This document shows positions 25,280 through 34,041 of a stretch of DNA of 64,000 nucleotides, piece by piece. Both the position numbers and the translations under genes were made by a program. The notes beneath the pieces were generated by a model. It was not told the origin of the DNA. It searched no databases and worked only from the letters and a program-made list of their open reading frames with translations. Source of the stretch: an uncultured Lachnospiraceae bacterium. Its GTDB lineage: Bacteria; Bacillota; Clostridia; Lachnospirales; Lachnospiraceae. The stretch covers positions 62,001-126,000 of the forward strand of contig CAJTMC010000004.1 in the NCBI GenBank assembly GCA_910577115.1. Reading direction: 5' to 3'. Position 1 is the stretch's first letter. Each line of letters begins with the position of its first letter.

Positions 25280-26557
25280 TTATTTAATAATTTCCATAAT
25301 TCTGACACCGAAGCTCTCCTCAATTACAACGACCTCACCCTTTGCAACAAACTTGCCGTTCACAAGTACATCAATCGGTTCACCCGCAATTTTGTCAAGC
25401 TCAATAATCGTACCGGGGGCAAACTCCAGAATATCGGAAATGGATTTGCTTGTACGTCCAAGCTCTACCGTTACTTCCAACGGTACATCTTTGATTAGCT
25501 CGATGCTCTCGGCGCTTACCATTTCGCCCTGTCCTGCCGCCGCAAAATTCTGGAACTGTGCGGGCTGTATATTTACATTGGGCATTCCATAACCCATTTG
25601 AGGCATTCCCATACCCATTTGAGGCATTCCCATCTGCTGCTGCATTCCCATGTTCATTTGAGGCATTCCCATATTCATTTGGGGCATTCCCATCTGCTGC
25701 TGCATTCCCATGTTCATATCCATACCGCCCTGTGGCATCCCCATATTCATTTGAGGCTGCTGCATGCTGCTCATATCCGGTGCAGGCGCTGCGGGCATTG
25801 GCGCTGCGGGCGCTGGTGCCGGTGCTTCAGGCGCTGCTGCTTCTCCGCCCATCATCTGCTTCATGAAAGTATCTGACACATCTTTTGCAAACTCTAACGG
25901 ATAGAGCTGCATCAGTGTGGAATCCACCAAATCTTCAATCTGCATTCTAAAGGAAATCTTAACAAAATTATCCTCAAGAAACGGCGAAAGCTCCTTAGGC
26001 TCCTTTGTCTGCAAATCTACAAGACTTGCCTCTGGCGGACTGATATCAATTGTTTTTCCAAGCATTGAGGAAAGTGATGTCGAAGAAGAACCCATCATCT
26101 GATTCATCGCCTCAGAGATTGCGCTCAGATGAAGCTCTGTCAACTCGCCGTCAACATTTGTACCATCACCGCCCATCATCAGATCCGTAATAACCTTTAC
26201 GTCGTGCTCTTTCAATACCAGAATGTTTGTTCCATTCAAACCTACTGTGTACTTAATCTGAATAAATACACAAGGTCTTTCATACTCCTTAATCACATCC
26301 GCCCATGACGTCATCTTGACAATAGGTGTCGTGATATTAACCTTCTTATTTACCAGTGAATAAAGTGTCGTAGCAGAAGTACCCATACTGATGTTTGCAA
26401 CTTCTCCTATCGCGTCTTTTTCCACATCTGACAAAGGATCTTCCTCTGTCATCGTTGCTGTCGCCGTATCTGCACCGGAATCGCTTCCGCTGTCTGCTGA
26501 CAGGTCTACACCGTTCAACAACGCATTTATTTCATCCTGAGATAACATACCATCCAT
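25280..26557 (-). CDS. fliY: Motor switch phosphatase FliY
   Basis: FliY, 425 aa, combines a CheC-type CheY-P phosphatase with a FliN-type C-ring domain. The N-terminus (MLSQDEINALLNG) resembles the FliM/FliY CheY-binding segment. Phosphatase motifs: E52/N55 (IGEVANISMGTSATTL) and E149/N152 (ISEAMNQMMGSSST). The C-terminus (VPLEVTVELGRTSKSISDIL...VLVNGKFVAKGEVVVIEESFGVRI) is a classic FliN/SpoA domain. Between them, residues 241-330 form an Ala/Pro then strikingly Met/Gln/Gly-rich linker. GGAGG is 9 nt upstream of the ATG. It sits directly after fliM. Confidence 0.97.
   Translation of the reverse strand: MDGMLSQDEINALLNGVDLSADSGSDSGADTATATMTEEDPLSDVEKDAIGEVANISMGTSATTLYSLVNKKVNITTPIVKMTSWADVIKEYERPCVFIQIKYTVGLNGTNILVLKEHDVKVITDLMMGGDGTNVDGELTELHLSAISEAMNQMMGSSSTSLSSMLGKTIDISPPEASLVDLQTKEPKELSPFLEDNFVKISFRMQIEDLVDSTLMQLYPLEFAKDVSDTFMKQMMGGEAAAPEAPAPAPAAPMPAAPAPDMSSMQQPQMNMGMPQGGMDMNMGMQQQMGMPQMNMGMPQMNMGMQQQMGMPQMGMGMPQMGYGMPNVNIQPAQFQNFAAAGQGEMVSAESIELIKDVPLEVTVELGRTSKSISDILEFAPGTIIELDKIAGEPIDVLVNGKFVAKGEVVVIEESFGVRIMEIIK
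25583..25777 (-). repeat. Methionine-rich tandem repeat inside fliY
   Basis: This part of fliY encodes residues 261-325, with 24 methionines in 65 positions, built from variants of MGMPQMNMG and MQQQMGMPQ. At DNA level the same blocks recur almost unchanged, so the array probably grew by replication slippage and may vary in length between strains. The reading frame is intact. Confidence 0.85.
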
Positions 26558-26561
26558 TATC

Positions 26562-27542
26562 CTATTCCTCCTCCCTAAATACAGATGTCACCCTCACTGC
26601 ATACGCTTCCTTGCTTGCGCCCGGAACTGCACTGAATTTCTTTATATTCCCCACATATACATTCAGCTCATCATCAACTTTTGAGTCAAGCCGTATGATG
26701 TCTCCCACCTGTATGTTAACAAAATCATTGACTGTAATAACGCTCTTTCCAAGCACTGCTTTCACAGGTACATCCACTCTGCGCACCATGCTTTCCACAA
26801 ACTGCTCGTAAGACTCGTCATCCACATTCTGCATGCTTGAGTACCAGAACTTGGTATTCAATCTGTCCATCACTGACTCCAGTGTAAAGAAGGGCAGACA
26901 CACATTCATCAAACCTTCCACTTCGCCGATTTTTACGTTCATCGTGACAAGCGCTACCATATCGCTCGGCGAAATAATCTGTGCGAACTGCGGATTGGTC
27001 TCGATTCGCTCCAAAAACGGATCGACCTCTGCCACATTCTTCCAAGGTTCTCTTAATAACTGCATACAGATTACCATGATTCGCTCAATAATGCTCATCT
27101 CAATTTCCGAGAATTCTCTCGGTTTTTCCAATGCGTCACCTCTGCCTCCCAGCATCCTGTCTATAATCGCATACCCCAGGCCGCTTGTCAACTCCATAAT
27201 GATGTTGCCGGGCATTGGAGAAAAATTAACGACTGTAAGCAATACCGGATTTGATAACGCGTTTGAGAACTCGGCAAATGTTACTGTCTCGGAACTCGCC
27301 ACACTCACCTGTACATTTTTTCTTAAATAAACCGGTAAGTTTGTTGACAATAACCTTCCATAGTTGTCAAAAATCATGTTTAATGTTCGCAAGTGCTCCT
27401 TCGAGAATTTTGCAGGCCTGCTAAAGTCATAATTCTTGACCTGTCGCTCGTCCTTCTCCTGCATATCCTCCACATCCAGCTCACCGCTGCTTAACGCTGC
27501 CAGCAAACTGTCAATCTCACTTTGAGATAATACCTCTCCCAT
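26562..27542 (-). CDS. fliM: Flagellar motor switch protein FliM
   Basis: FliM, 326 aa, C-ring protein that receives CheY-P. The N-terminal CheY-binding peptide (LSQSEIDSLLAAL), the middle domain (YDFSRPAKFSKEHLRTLNMIFDNYGRLLSTNL; ELTSGLGYAIIDRMLGGRG) and the C-terminal SpoA domain (VNDFVNIQVGDIIRLDSKVDDELNVYVG) are all present. It lies 4 bp before fliY. GGGGG is upstream of the ATG at 10 nt. Confidence 0.97.
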   Translation of the reverse strand: MGEVLSQSEIDSLLAALSSGELDVEDMQEKDERQVKNYDFSRPAKFSKEHLRTLNMIFDNYGRLLSTNLPVYLRKNVQVSVASSETVTFAEFSNALSNPVLLTVVNFSPMPGNIIMELTSGLGYAIIDRMLGGRGDALEKPREFSEIEMSIIERIMVICMQLLREPWKNVAEVDPFLERIETNPQFAQIISPSDMVALVTMNVKIGEVEGLMNVCLPFFTLESVMDRLNTKFWYSSMQNVDDESYEQFVESMVRRVDVPVKAVLGKSVITVNDFVNIQVGDIIRLDSKVDDELNVYVGNIKKFSAVPGASKEAYAVRVTSVFREEE

Positions 27543-27643
27543 TCGCTATTCACCCCCTGTAGCATTTTTCAAAAGAGGTTTTTAGTTTCATAACCCTAAA
27601 AATATATCAATTCCCCTTAATACTCATACAAGCCCCTTAAACT

Positions 27644-28162
27644 TTATGAATATAAGAAGCTAAATGATACGTCATAAATGACATCTGAGCCAAACCGCTC
27701 CTGAATCTTTTGCAGAATCTCTGCCTTCGTCTGCTTATCATTGCTTCTTGCCTCGTCCATCGTGTACTCACCCAATACAGAGTATATGATGTCCTTGATA
27801 ATTCCTTCGCTTGTCGCAAGTGTTTCCTCATTGTATGTTTTGTAATCATCATGGTTTTTGTTGAGCGAAAGCGATACATTTCCCACTGCGTAATGGCCTG
27901 TACCGTCCTCGTCATTCTTTAACGGAATTGTCATCTCGTCCGTAATGTTATAAACTGCCGTATCCGCCATCGTAACTGTCGTTGTTCCCACATCCGATGC
28001 AGGCAGTCCGTTAATTTCAAGCCCTATAATTGTGGAAATGTCTGATACAAGCGCTGCTGTCTTTCTTGATGCGCTAGATACTGTTACCATCATGATTGCT
28101 GACAATACAATATTTACTACCAGCAATGCAAGGATAATGATAGATAATAAATTTCTTTTCAT
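27644..28162 (-). CDS. fliL: Flagellar basal-body protein FliL
   Basis: A 172-aa membrane protein with one N-terminal helix (LLSIIILALLVVNIVLSAIMMV) and an extracytoplasmic domain. The FliL family features are the DNA context (between motB and fliM) and the C-terminal arrangement ...IKDIIYSVLGEYTMDEARS...EILQKIQERFGSDVIYDVSFSFLYS. FliL surrounds the stator units and helps motor output. The sequence is divergent, so the assignment leans on layout as well as similarity. AAGGGGG lies upstream of the ATG. Confidence 0.85.
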   Translation of the reverse strand: MKRNLLSIIILALLVVNIVLSAIMMVTVSSASRKTAALVSDISTIIGLEINGLPASDVGTTTVTMADTAVYNITDEMTIPLKNDEDGTGHYAVGNVSLSLNKNHDDYKTYNEETLATSEGIIKDIIYSVLGEYTMDEARSNDKQTKAEILQKIQERFGSDVIYDVSFSFLYS

Positions 28163-28183
28163 TGTTAGTCCCCCTTATTTATA

Positions 28184-29119
28184 TTAATTCATCAAATCGG
28201 AGCTTAATGAATTATATACTTTTATCTCAACGCGTCTGTTTTTCGCCCTTCCTTCGGGTGTCGCATTGTCTGCGATTGGCATATACTCTCCGCGTCCGGA
28301 ATGCTTTACCGTTCCCGGATCAATGCTTGAATTTTCCTTGAGATAGTCAAATACCGCAAGCGCTCTGTAGCTGCTGAGCACATCGTTATTCTCATAGCGT
28401 CCTCCGTTTAACGGAACCGAATCTGTGTGTCCTTCTATCTCAATATCCCATTCGGCATATCTTGCAAGTATCATGCCCACTTTATTTAATACCGGAAGCG
28501 CATCCGCTTTTAAGTCGGCTCTTCCTGAATCAAACAGGAATGCACCATTAAAGGTAAGCAGTACATAATCCGCATTGACTGATACATCCACTTTGTCTGC
28601 AATCATATTTTCCTCAAGCGCTTCTTCAATTTTTTCTGCAAGCGCTTCGGAAACTTTTAGTTTTTCTTCCTCAATCTGTTCTACGGTTTCTTTTAAATCC
28701 TGAAGCTCCTGCTCTGTCATTCCCAAAAGCTCCGCAGCGTCCATAGCCGCCGCCGTAGTCGCATCCGTAGGTTCAACATCTGCTGATGCCTGCTCTGTCT
28801 TATCCAACTGTTCCGGATCCTTTGCATCTGAATCCGCGGTCTTTCCGCTTGAATTAATATATTCATCAAGCATATTTAACTGACTCACACCATTGCTGAC
28901 CAAAATACCGTCACCGATTGCCTGTGCACCGCCGTTAAAAATACTAAAAGTTGATTGAAAGGATTTTGCCACTTCCTCAAATTTCGCCGCATCGACGGTT
29001 GACATCGAGAACAACAGTACGAAGAAACACATCAGCAAGGTCATCATATCCGAGAAAGTACTCATCCAAGGCGCCGGGGTACCGGGCGGGAGTTTAAATT
29101 CTTCCTTTTTCTTACCCAT
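28184..29119 (-). CDS. motB: Flagellar stator protein MotB
   Basis: MotB, 311 aa, anchors the stator to peptidoglycan and conducts ions with MotA. It begins with a cytoplasmic basic head, PAPWMSTFSDMMTLLMCFFVLLF (the ion-binding Asp is at position 24), then a helical linker and a C-terminal OmpA-like domain (FLFDSGRADLKADALPVL, IEGHTDSVPLNGG, SGRGEYMPIADNATPEGRAKNRRVEI). The start codon overlaps the motA stop by 1 nt (TAATG). A proton or sodium preference cannot be decided from the sequence. Confidence 0.96.
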   Translation of the reverse strand: MGKKKEEFKLPPGTPAPWMSTFSDMMTLLMCFFVLLFSMSTVDAAKFEEVAKSFQSTFSIFNGGAQAIGDGILVSNGVSQLNMLDEYINSSGKTADSDAKDPEQLDKTEQASADVEPTDATTAAAMDAAELLGMTEQELQDLKETVEQIEEEKLKVSEALAEKIEEALEENMIADKVDVSVNADYVLLTFNGAFLFDSGRADLKADALPVLNKVGMILARYAEWDIEIEGHTDSVPLNGGRYENNDVLSSYRALAVFDYLKENSSIDPGTVKHSGRGEYMPIADNATPEGRAKNRRVEIKVYNSLSSDLMN

Positions 29120-29913
29120 TAAGCCTCACCTCCACCGCCTTCTTCTGATGTTCCTCTATCCTTTGGTGCAAGGAAAGATTTCAGCTTTTCTTCAATAACT
29201 CTTGGATTCTCTCCTGCCTGTATCGAGAGAAGTCCTTCTATCATAATTTCCTTTGCACTAATTTCCGTTGAATTGTTTGCCTGCAGCTTGCTCGAGCAAG
29301 GTGTGCAAATCCAGTTTGCAAGCATGGAACCATAGAATGTTGTAATCAAGGCAACACCCATCTTTGGACCAATGGAAGTCGGATCCGACATGTTTTGAAG
29401 CATACAGATTAAACCAACGAGTGTACCAATCATACCCCATGCAGGCCCCATCGCGCCAAGCGAATCCCAAAAGCCTGACCTTAGCTTGTGACGCTCATCA
29501 ATACTGTTAAGCTCTGTCTCAAGAATACCTCTTACAAGCTCAGGATCTGTACCATCGACAATCAGCATAATTCCTTTCTTCATAAAATCATCATCAAGGT
29601 TTCCCGCTGCCTCCTCCAATGAGAGAAGTCCCTCTTTTCTTGCAATGTTGGAGAGCTCAATAATCTTCGTAATCATTTCCGGAATGTTTACATTTACCGG
29701 CTTAAAAATCAAGGTGATACTTTTCAGACCACCGACGAAGTTTGCCATCGTGCAGGAGGCCATTGTCGCAAAGATTGATCCTCCAAAGGTAATTAACGCC
29801 GACGGCGCATCAAGGAACCATACAAGACCTGACACAGAACCCGCTCCCTGTAAAATACCAAACACAACCAAAACGAAACCGATTATCAAACCCAATAAAG
29901 ACGCTAAATCCAC
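29119..29913 (-). CDS. motA: Flagellar stator protein MotA
   Basis: MotA, 264 aa, four membrane helices, forms the torque-generating pentamer around MotB. Conserved segments: DLASLLGLIIGFVLVVFGI, SALITFGGSIFATMASC, RKEGLLSLEEAAGNLDDDFMKKGIMLIVDG, and GAMGPAWGMIGTLVGLICMLQNMSDP. It starts at a GTG (29913) with AAAGGAG 10 nt upstream. It is preceded by its own promoter with a CodY-box-like site, so motA-motB can be expressed independently of the rest of the operon. Confidence 0.96.
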   Translation of the reverse strand: MDLASLLGLIIGFVLVVFGILQGAGSVSGLVWFLDAPSALITFGGSIFATMASCTMANFVGGLKSITLIFKPVNVNIPEMITKIIELSNIARKEGLLSLEEAAGNLDDDFMKKGIMLIVDGTDPELVRGILETELNSIDERHKLRSGFWDSLGAMGPAWGMIGTLVGLICMLQNMSDPTSIGPKMGVALITTFYGSMLANWICTPCSSKLQANNSTEISAKEIMIEGLLSIQAGENPRVIEEKLKSFLAPKDRGTSEEGGGGEA

Positions 29914-30025
29914 TTTTTACACACTCCTTTATCTTTTTCTCTTTCTGCGTATATCAAGCATCCTGTCAAAGCACATCAAAGCAAATCCATGATTTGCCTG
30001 CGCCATGTATTTTTCTCATATATAT

Positions 30026-30054
30026 ATAATACTGTAAGGTTACATAAATTGCAA
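30026..30054 (-). promoter_or_regulatory. motA promoter (sigma-A type) with motif in the spacer
   Basis: Minus-strand TTGCAA (30049-30054), a 17-bp spacer TTTATGTAACCTTACAG and TATTAT (30026-30031). The spacer carries TTATGTAAC, one mismatch from the recurring 9-mer. Transcription would start near 30019, about 105 nt before the motA GTG. Confidence 0.6.
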
Positions 30055-30055
30055 C

Positions 30056-30070
30056 AATTTTCTGAATATT
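30056..30070. promoter_or_regulatory. CodY box upstream of motA
   Basis: AATTTTCTGAATATT matches the CodY consensus AATTTTCWGAAAATT at 14 of 15 positions. It ends 1 bp from the -35 element of the motA promoter. A second, weaker match (3 mismatches) overlaps it at about 30067-30081, the overlapping arrangement often seen at CodY targets. Confidence 0.6.
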
Positions 30071-30109
30071 TTCTGTAATTTTGTCAATTTCCCCTATTTT
30101 GCACGTTAT

Positions 30110-30118
30110 TTATGTAAA
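30110..30118 (-). promoter_or_regulatory. 9-mer motif copy upstream of motA
   Basis: TTATGTAAA on the plus strand (TTTACATAA on the minus strand), in inverted orientation to the near-copy inside the motA promoter spacer (30039-30047), 62 bp away. Together they resemble the flanking pair seen before flhA. Confidence 0.45.
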
Positions 30119-30150
30119 CTTATGCCATATCTATCGACTTTACGCTTCTT

Positions 30151-30182
30151 GCAAATTTATGCCTCTGCACAAATTTGCCGAT
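30151..30182. repeat. Dispersed palindromic element, copy C (downstream of flbD)
   Basis: GCAAATTT (30151-30158) and AAATTTGC (30171-30178) form a perfect 8-bp inverted repeat, and GCACAAATTTGCCGAT matches copy B. The adjoining AT hairpin found in copies A and B is missing, so this copy is shorter. It begins a few bases past the flbD stop. Confidence 0.5.
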
Positions 30183-30184
30183 TC

Positions 30185-30376
30185 TTACTCTCTGGGATGA
30201 AAATACTCTTGTCTGGTTGTTTTAATCAGATTTTTGATTTCCAGCCTTGATTCCTTCACAATATACTTTTTCCCGTCTGTCAGTGTCAGCACCGTATCCG
30301 GCGTCTCCTCCACAATTCCGATCAGATTGGAATTGATTAAAAATTTTGTGCCGTTGAGCTTTGTTACCTCTATCAT
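30185..30376 (-). CDS. flbD: Flagellar protein FlbD
   Basis: A small FlbD-family protein of 63 aa: MIEVTKLNGTKFLINSNLIG, followed by VEETPDTVLTLTDGKKYIVKES. The N-terminal pattern IxVTxLNGxxxxLNxxLIxxIExxPDTxIxLxxGxxYxVxES is characteristic. It lies between flgE and motA, its usual place in Firmicutes. Its function is not established. AAGGGGG is 7 nt upstream of the ATG. A strong hairpin separates it from flgE, so it may be expressed at a different level. Confidence 0.92.
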   Translation of the reverse strand: MIEVTKLNGTKFLINSNLIGIVEETPDTVLTLTDGKKYIVKESRLEIKNLIKTTRQEYFHPRE

Positions 30377-30415
30377 TTATAATCCCCCTTTATAAATATG
30401 TTTTATCTTAGAAAA

Positions 30416-30437
30416 GCCCGCACTGTCCTGTGCGGGC
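30416..30437. terminator. GC-rich hairpin between flgE and flbD
   Basis: GCCCGCAC (30416-30423) pairs with GTGCGGGC (30430-30437) around TGTCCT, with an outer A/T extension. T runs follow on both strands (six on plus, four on minus). It could end or attenuate the flgB-flgE transcript. Confidence 0.7.
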
Positions 30438-30518
30438 CTTTTTTCTTCTATAATCAAATGCCACCTTGCGTACCGCTTTTGTTTCCCAAATGCTAATGAA
30501 TCATGACGATGTCCGTCA

Positions 30519-32573
30519 TTATCTCTTAAGGTTTACAAGCTCTTCAAGAAGGGAATCTGATGTTGTGATAATACGGCTGTTTGCCTGAAAACCTCTCTGT
30601 GTTGTAATCATATCCGTAAACTCCTGTGAGAGGTCTACGTTTGACATTTCAAGCACACCGGTTGTCATGTAGCCTGTTCCGCTTGCCTTGATATCTACCG
30701 TACGGCACTCGCCCGAGTTTGCTGTCTCGGAATAGAGGTTGTCGCCTTCGTTCTGGAGTCCCATTGCATTTGCAAAGGTACCAACGCAGATCTGTCCTAC
30801 GATTGCTGACATACCGTTGCTGTAATTTGCCGTAATCATACCATCATTTGCAATGGATACGCCTGTCATGGTACCTACCATACGTCCGTCGTCCTTCTCA
30901 GCCGTTAAGTTTGACTTGCCTTCGTTAAACTGGCCTGTGGTGTCAGACATATCAATTGACACATTTGAAAACTTTGTGTCGATAGAGCTTAATGCAAGAT
31001 TAAATGTATTGCTTCCTGCCTCTCCTACATAATCAAATGCACCCGTACCAGCATTGTATACTACATCCCATGAGGTCGTTCCATTATTTAACAATGCGTC
31101 AATGTTTACCGGCTCCCCGTATGAGCTCATGCCAAGAAGCGTAAGCGTATACTTTCCGGGATCAACGGAAGTTGTATTCTTCGGCTCCTGTGTGATATAG
31201 CTGTCCTGTAACTCACTTTTCTGTCCAAGATTCATGATTTTCATAATGTCGGTATACAAATCACTCGGAATCTCTCCTCCGCCAACCGCAGTAATTACAT
31301 TGCCTTGACTATCTTTGAAAATATATTCCGTAATTGCATTGCCTTCATCATCTTCATAGTCCTGTTTAATTGTTGTGATCTTATCAAAGTTAGTTTTCCT
31401 GGTGTATGTCTTCACTCCGTTTGCTGCAGTTCCGCTAGCGCCATCGTAGAAAATGTCGATCGCATCATCACTGATCTTACTTACAGCCACATCTGATCCC
31501 AGCGGATATGTCGGTGGCGCAGTAGCGCTCACATATCCCGTATCGCCGGAAAGCGCTATGTGAAGCGTCGTCCCTTTAAGGTTACTATACGTAAGCAAAT
31601 CCAAGCCATAAGCATTTAAAAAGTCATCATTTATCTCTATTGTCAAATCATTTACAGCAGGCGTAGCAGTCGTGTTCGTAGCAGTTCCAAAAGTATATGC
31701 GCCACCAACAGTCACGCCCTGTTTAGGAGTACCGCCTATAAAATTCCAAACTGCATCATCTAACGCTTCTATCAGCTTAGGGCTGTCTGCCGAAGAAAGT
31801 ATTCTGTTTTCTGTTCCAACGGTATAATTGTATGTAAGCTTTGATGTATCCACTTTATACAAGTTTTGCTCAAGCGCGTATTCATTCTCCGTATTATGAA
31901 TATCTCTTGTCCCGTTTGTTGTAATCGTCTGCGGCAAAATACCAAACTGCAGATTATACTCATAACCAAGATTATCAAGCACTTGCAGATTCATAATCTT
32001 GCCGTTTTTTGATTGAAGATTAGGATCTGTGGAATCAATAATACCGGAAACCGTAGCCGATGTTGTAGCTGCCGCAGTATATGAATTCTTAGCCATTACA
32101 TTCAGATTACTTACAGAGCCCTGAATAATATCTCCATTCGCATCTACACCCCAGCCCTGTACAAGATATCCGGTACTTGCCATACAAAGGTTTCCCGCCT
32201 CGTCAACGTCAAACGATCCGTCTCTTGTATAATACGTGCTTGTTCCGTCGCTTACCACAAAGAACGCCTCGCCTGTCAATTTTAAGTCAAACGGATTCCC
32301 TGTTGACTGTGTTGAACCTTCCTGTGTAATCGTTGTATTGATTGCCGCTGTCTTTACGCCAAGACCAATCTGTCTTGGGTTAATACCGCCTGTGCCTGCA
32401 TCCTCATTCGGTCCCGATGCGGCCTGTGTAGTTTGATAAAGCATATCCGAAAAGTTTAATTTCTTTGACTTATATCCTGTTGTGTTTACGTTTGCAATGT
32501 TGTTACCAATAACATCCATTCTTGTCTGGTGCGCCTTTAAGCCTGATACACCAGAAAAAAGTGATCTCATCAT
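30519..32573 (-). CDS. flgE: Flagellar hook protein FlgE
   Basis: FlgE, 684 aa, builds the hook joining rod and filament outside the cell. The N-terminal D0 segment (RSLFSGVSGLKAHQTRMDVIGNNIANVNTTGYKSKKLNFSDML) and C-terminal segment (NVDLSQEFTDMITTQRGFQANSRIITTSDSLLEELVNLKR) are typical of the rod/hook family, as is TGNPFDLKLTGEAFFVVSDG. The central part (about residues 150-550) is a large variable, Thr/Asn-rich region, making it longer than Bacillus FlgE; such insertions form outer hook domains. AGGAGG lies 10 nt before the first of two ATGs. It follows flgD and a small gene of the TIGR02530 type. Confidence 0.96.
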   Translation of the reverse strand: MMRSLFSGVSGLKAHQTRMDVIGNNIANVNTTGYKSKKLNFSDMLYQTTQAASGPNEDAGTGGINPRQIGLGVKTAAINTTITQEGSTQSTGNPFDLKLTGEAFFVVSDGTSTYYTRDGSFDVDEAGNLCMASTGYLVQGWGVDANGDIIQGSVSNLNVMAKNSYTAAATTSATVSGIIDSTDPNLQSKNGKIMNLQVLDNLGYEYNLQFGILPQTITTNGTRDIHNTENEYALEQNLYKVDTSKLTYNYTVGTENRILSSADSPKLIEALDDAVWNFIGGTPKQGVTVGGAYTFGTATNTTATPAVNDLTIEINDDFLNAYGLDLLTYSNLKGTTLHIALSGDTGYVSATAPPTYPLGSDVAVSKISDDAIDIFYDGASGTAANGVKTYTRKTNFDKITTIKQDYEDDEGNAITEYIFKDSQGNVITAVGGGEIPSDLYTDIMKIMNLGQKSELQDSYITQEPKNTTSVDPGKYTLTLLGMSSYGEPVNIDALLNNGTTSWDVVYNAGTGAFDYVGEAGSNTFNLALSSIDTKFSNVSIDMSDTTGQFNEGKSNLTAEKDDGRMVGTMTGVSIANDGMITANYSNGMSAIVGQICVGTFANAMGLQNEGDNLYSETANSGECRTVDIKASGTGYMTTGVLEMSNVDLSQEFTDMITTQRGFQANSRIITTSDSLLEELVNLKR

Positions 32574-32700
32574 AATTAAGTGACCTCCTAAATCATATTT
32601 GCCGTATACGCTTCATGCTGCCGGCAACCCGTAAATTGGGGCAGCACAATCTGTCCTCTCTGTCAGTCAAGGACTGTAAGCCTCCTTAAAAGGTCCGGCT

Positions 32701-33111
32701 CTAAATAATTACGGCTCCGTCAATGTTTGTAAAAATATTTTCGTCTGTTTCTGTCTGATCCATTGCTGTGATTACCATATTGTTTTTGGTGTTTACGATA
32801 AATGCAAGCTCATCTACCAGCACAAGGGATTCCCTGATGCCTTTCTCACCCGCTTTTTTCGTACCGTCATTGAGCCTTTCCATTTGCTCGTCTGTCAGCT
32901 CAATCTGCCTGTCGCTGAGTCTGCCTGCTGCATGCTTTGAAAATTTTACCCATCCGGCAGCTTGTGTTTCCTTTGCCTGCTGCTTTTGTAAAACTTCTTC
33001 AAAGCTCATACCTGCCGGCGCCTTCGCGTTTGTGCCGACCTTTTGCTGTCTGTTTAAATACTGGTCCTGTAATTGTTCCATGGAAAGGAATTGACTGTTC
33101 TTTACATTCAT
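32701..33111 (-). CDS. Flagellar operon protein of the TIGR02530 type
   Basis: A 136-aa protein located between flgD and flgE. Recognisable family features are FSKHAAGRLSDRQIELTDEQMERL and GIRESLVLVDELAFIVNTKNNMVITAMD. Proteins of this kind occur in the same position in many Firmicute flagellar operons but have no firmly known role. The open frame continues to 33162, but the ATG at 33111 has GGAGG 7 nt upstream and gives the normal family length. It is co-transcribed with flgD, 51 nt upstream. Confidence 0.85.
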   Translation of the reverse strand: MNVKNSQFLSMEQLQDQYLNRQQKVGTNAKAPAGMSFEEVLQKQQAKETQAAGWVKFSKHAAGRLSDRQIELTDEQMERLNDGTKKAGEKGIRESLVLVDELAFIVNTKNNMVITAMDQTETDENIFTNIDGAVII

Positions 33112-33162
33112 ATACCTTCCTCCCTGCATAAAATACATCCGTACATCAGACAATAAAGCCAT

Positions 33163-33224
33163 TTACTCTGTGTCCTTATCACCCTCCGTATCCTTATCGT
33201 CCTCTGTATCCTTATCGCCTTCTG
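33163..33224 (-). repeat. 18-bp tandem repeat at the 3' end of flgD
   Basis: Three and a partial copies of an 18-bp unit encode TE[G/D]DKD repeats ending the FlgD protein. The unit length is a multiple of three, so copy-number changes would not break the frame. Confidence 0.8.
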
Positions 33225-34002
33225 TGTTTGTCAAAAGATTCAGCTTGTCAATGATTGCATCCATTTTTGTATTAAAACTCTTCATAATGTCGTCGAGTGT
33301 TACCGGATCCTCTTCTTCCTCTTCGTTTGGTGTTACGTCACTGAAATCAACACCCAGCTTTGTAAGCTTTTCTTTCCATTCACTAAGCGACTTGAGCAGA
33401 TCCGAACCATATGTAGCCATAAAATTCTTCTCGTAATCATTCATGGTATTATAATACTTAAGCGCACCCTTGATTACATTCTCATATGATTTATCTGCAA
33501 ACTTGATATTCGGAAGTCCCTTCAGCATTGCTGTCAATGTATCATACTTATCATATGCTGATGAATAATCGCCGCTGACTACCGTATCCAAATCCGACAT
33601 TGAATACTGCTTATCATCAATCCAGATAATCGGCTTTCCGTTTTCAACCGTAATAAAGTCAACCGTACCTCTTGCATAAGAAACATCACCTGTGGACTCG
33701 CTTGTTACCTTCATGATAACTTCCTTGCCAACCAAATCATTTGCTCTTAACAAGTCAACGGATTCCGCCATCTCACTCATCTTCTGAACCTGTGTAAAGG
33801 TTGCATACTGTGATACCCATTCGGTATTGCTTGTCGGCTCCAAGGGATCCTGATTCTGCATCTCCGCTACCAAAAGTGAAAGGAACATATCACTGTCAAT
33901 TGTGCTGTTATCCTTTTTGCTCTTACTGCTCAGGGAATCTCCCGATGTTGAGCGTGTCTGTAATTTTCCATCTTCTCCTATCGGCGCTACTAAACTGCCC
34001 AT
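33163..34002 (-). CDS. flgD: Hook-capping protein FlgD
   Basis: FlgD, 279 aa, forms the cap under which hook subunits assemble. The N-terminal capping domain is clear: DSDMFLSLLVAEMQNQDPLEPTSNTEWVSQYATFTQVQKMSEM, followed by RANDLVGKEVIMK. The middle is helical and divergent, and there is no obvious tudor/FnIII domain. The C-terminus ends in an acidic hexapeptide repeat (TEGDKD type). GGAGG lies 8 nt before the ATG. It follows fliK, as usual. Confidence 0.93.
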   Translation of the reverse strand: MGSLVAPIGEDGKLQTRSTSGDSLSSKSKKDNSTIDSDMFLSLLVAEMQNQDPLEPTSNTEWVSQYATFTQVQKMSEMAESVDLLRANDLVGKEVIMKVTSESTGDVSYARGTVDFITVENGKPIIWIDDKQYSMSDLDTVVSGDYSSAYDKYDTLTAMLKGLPNIKFADKSYENVIKGALKYYNTMNDYEKNFMATYGSDLLKSLSEWKEKLTKLGVDFSDVTPNEEEEEDPVTLDDIMKSFNTKMDAIIDKLNLLTNTEGDKDTEDDKDTEGDKDTE

Positions 34003-34041
34003 TTCATCATCCTCCTTTTCCTGTTTTCATCATTTTTGGCA

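Noticed and set aside
25583..25777. The short direct repeats in fliY as a CRISPR-like array
   Set aside because: The repeats are in frame, contiguous and of variable length without unique spacers. They are part of the FliY linker.
30151..30182. GCCGATT in the dispersed elements as a sigma-28 -10 box
   Set aside because: No TAAA lies 15 bp upstream in any copy, and copy A lacks the GAT. The match comes from the shared repeat sequence.
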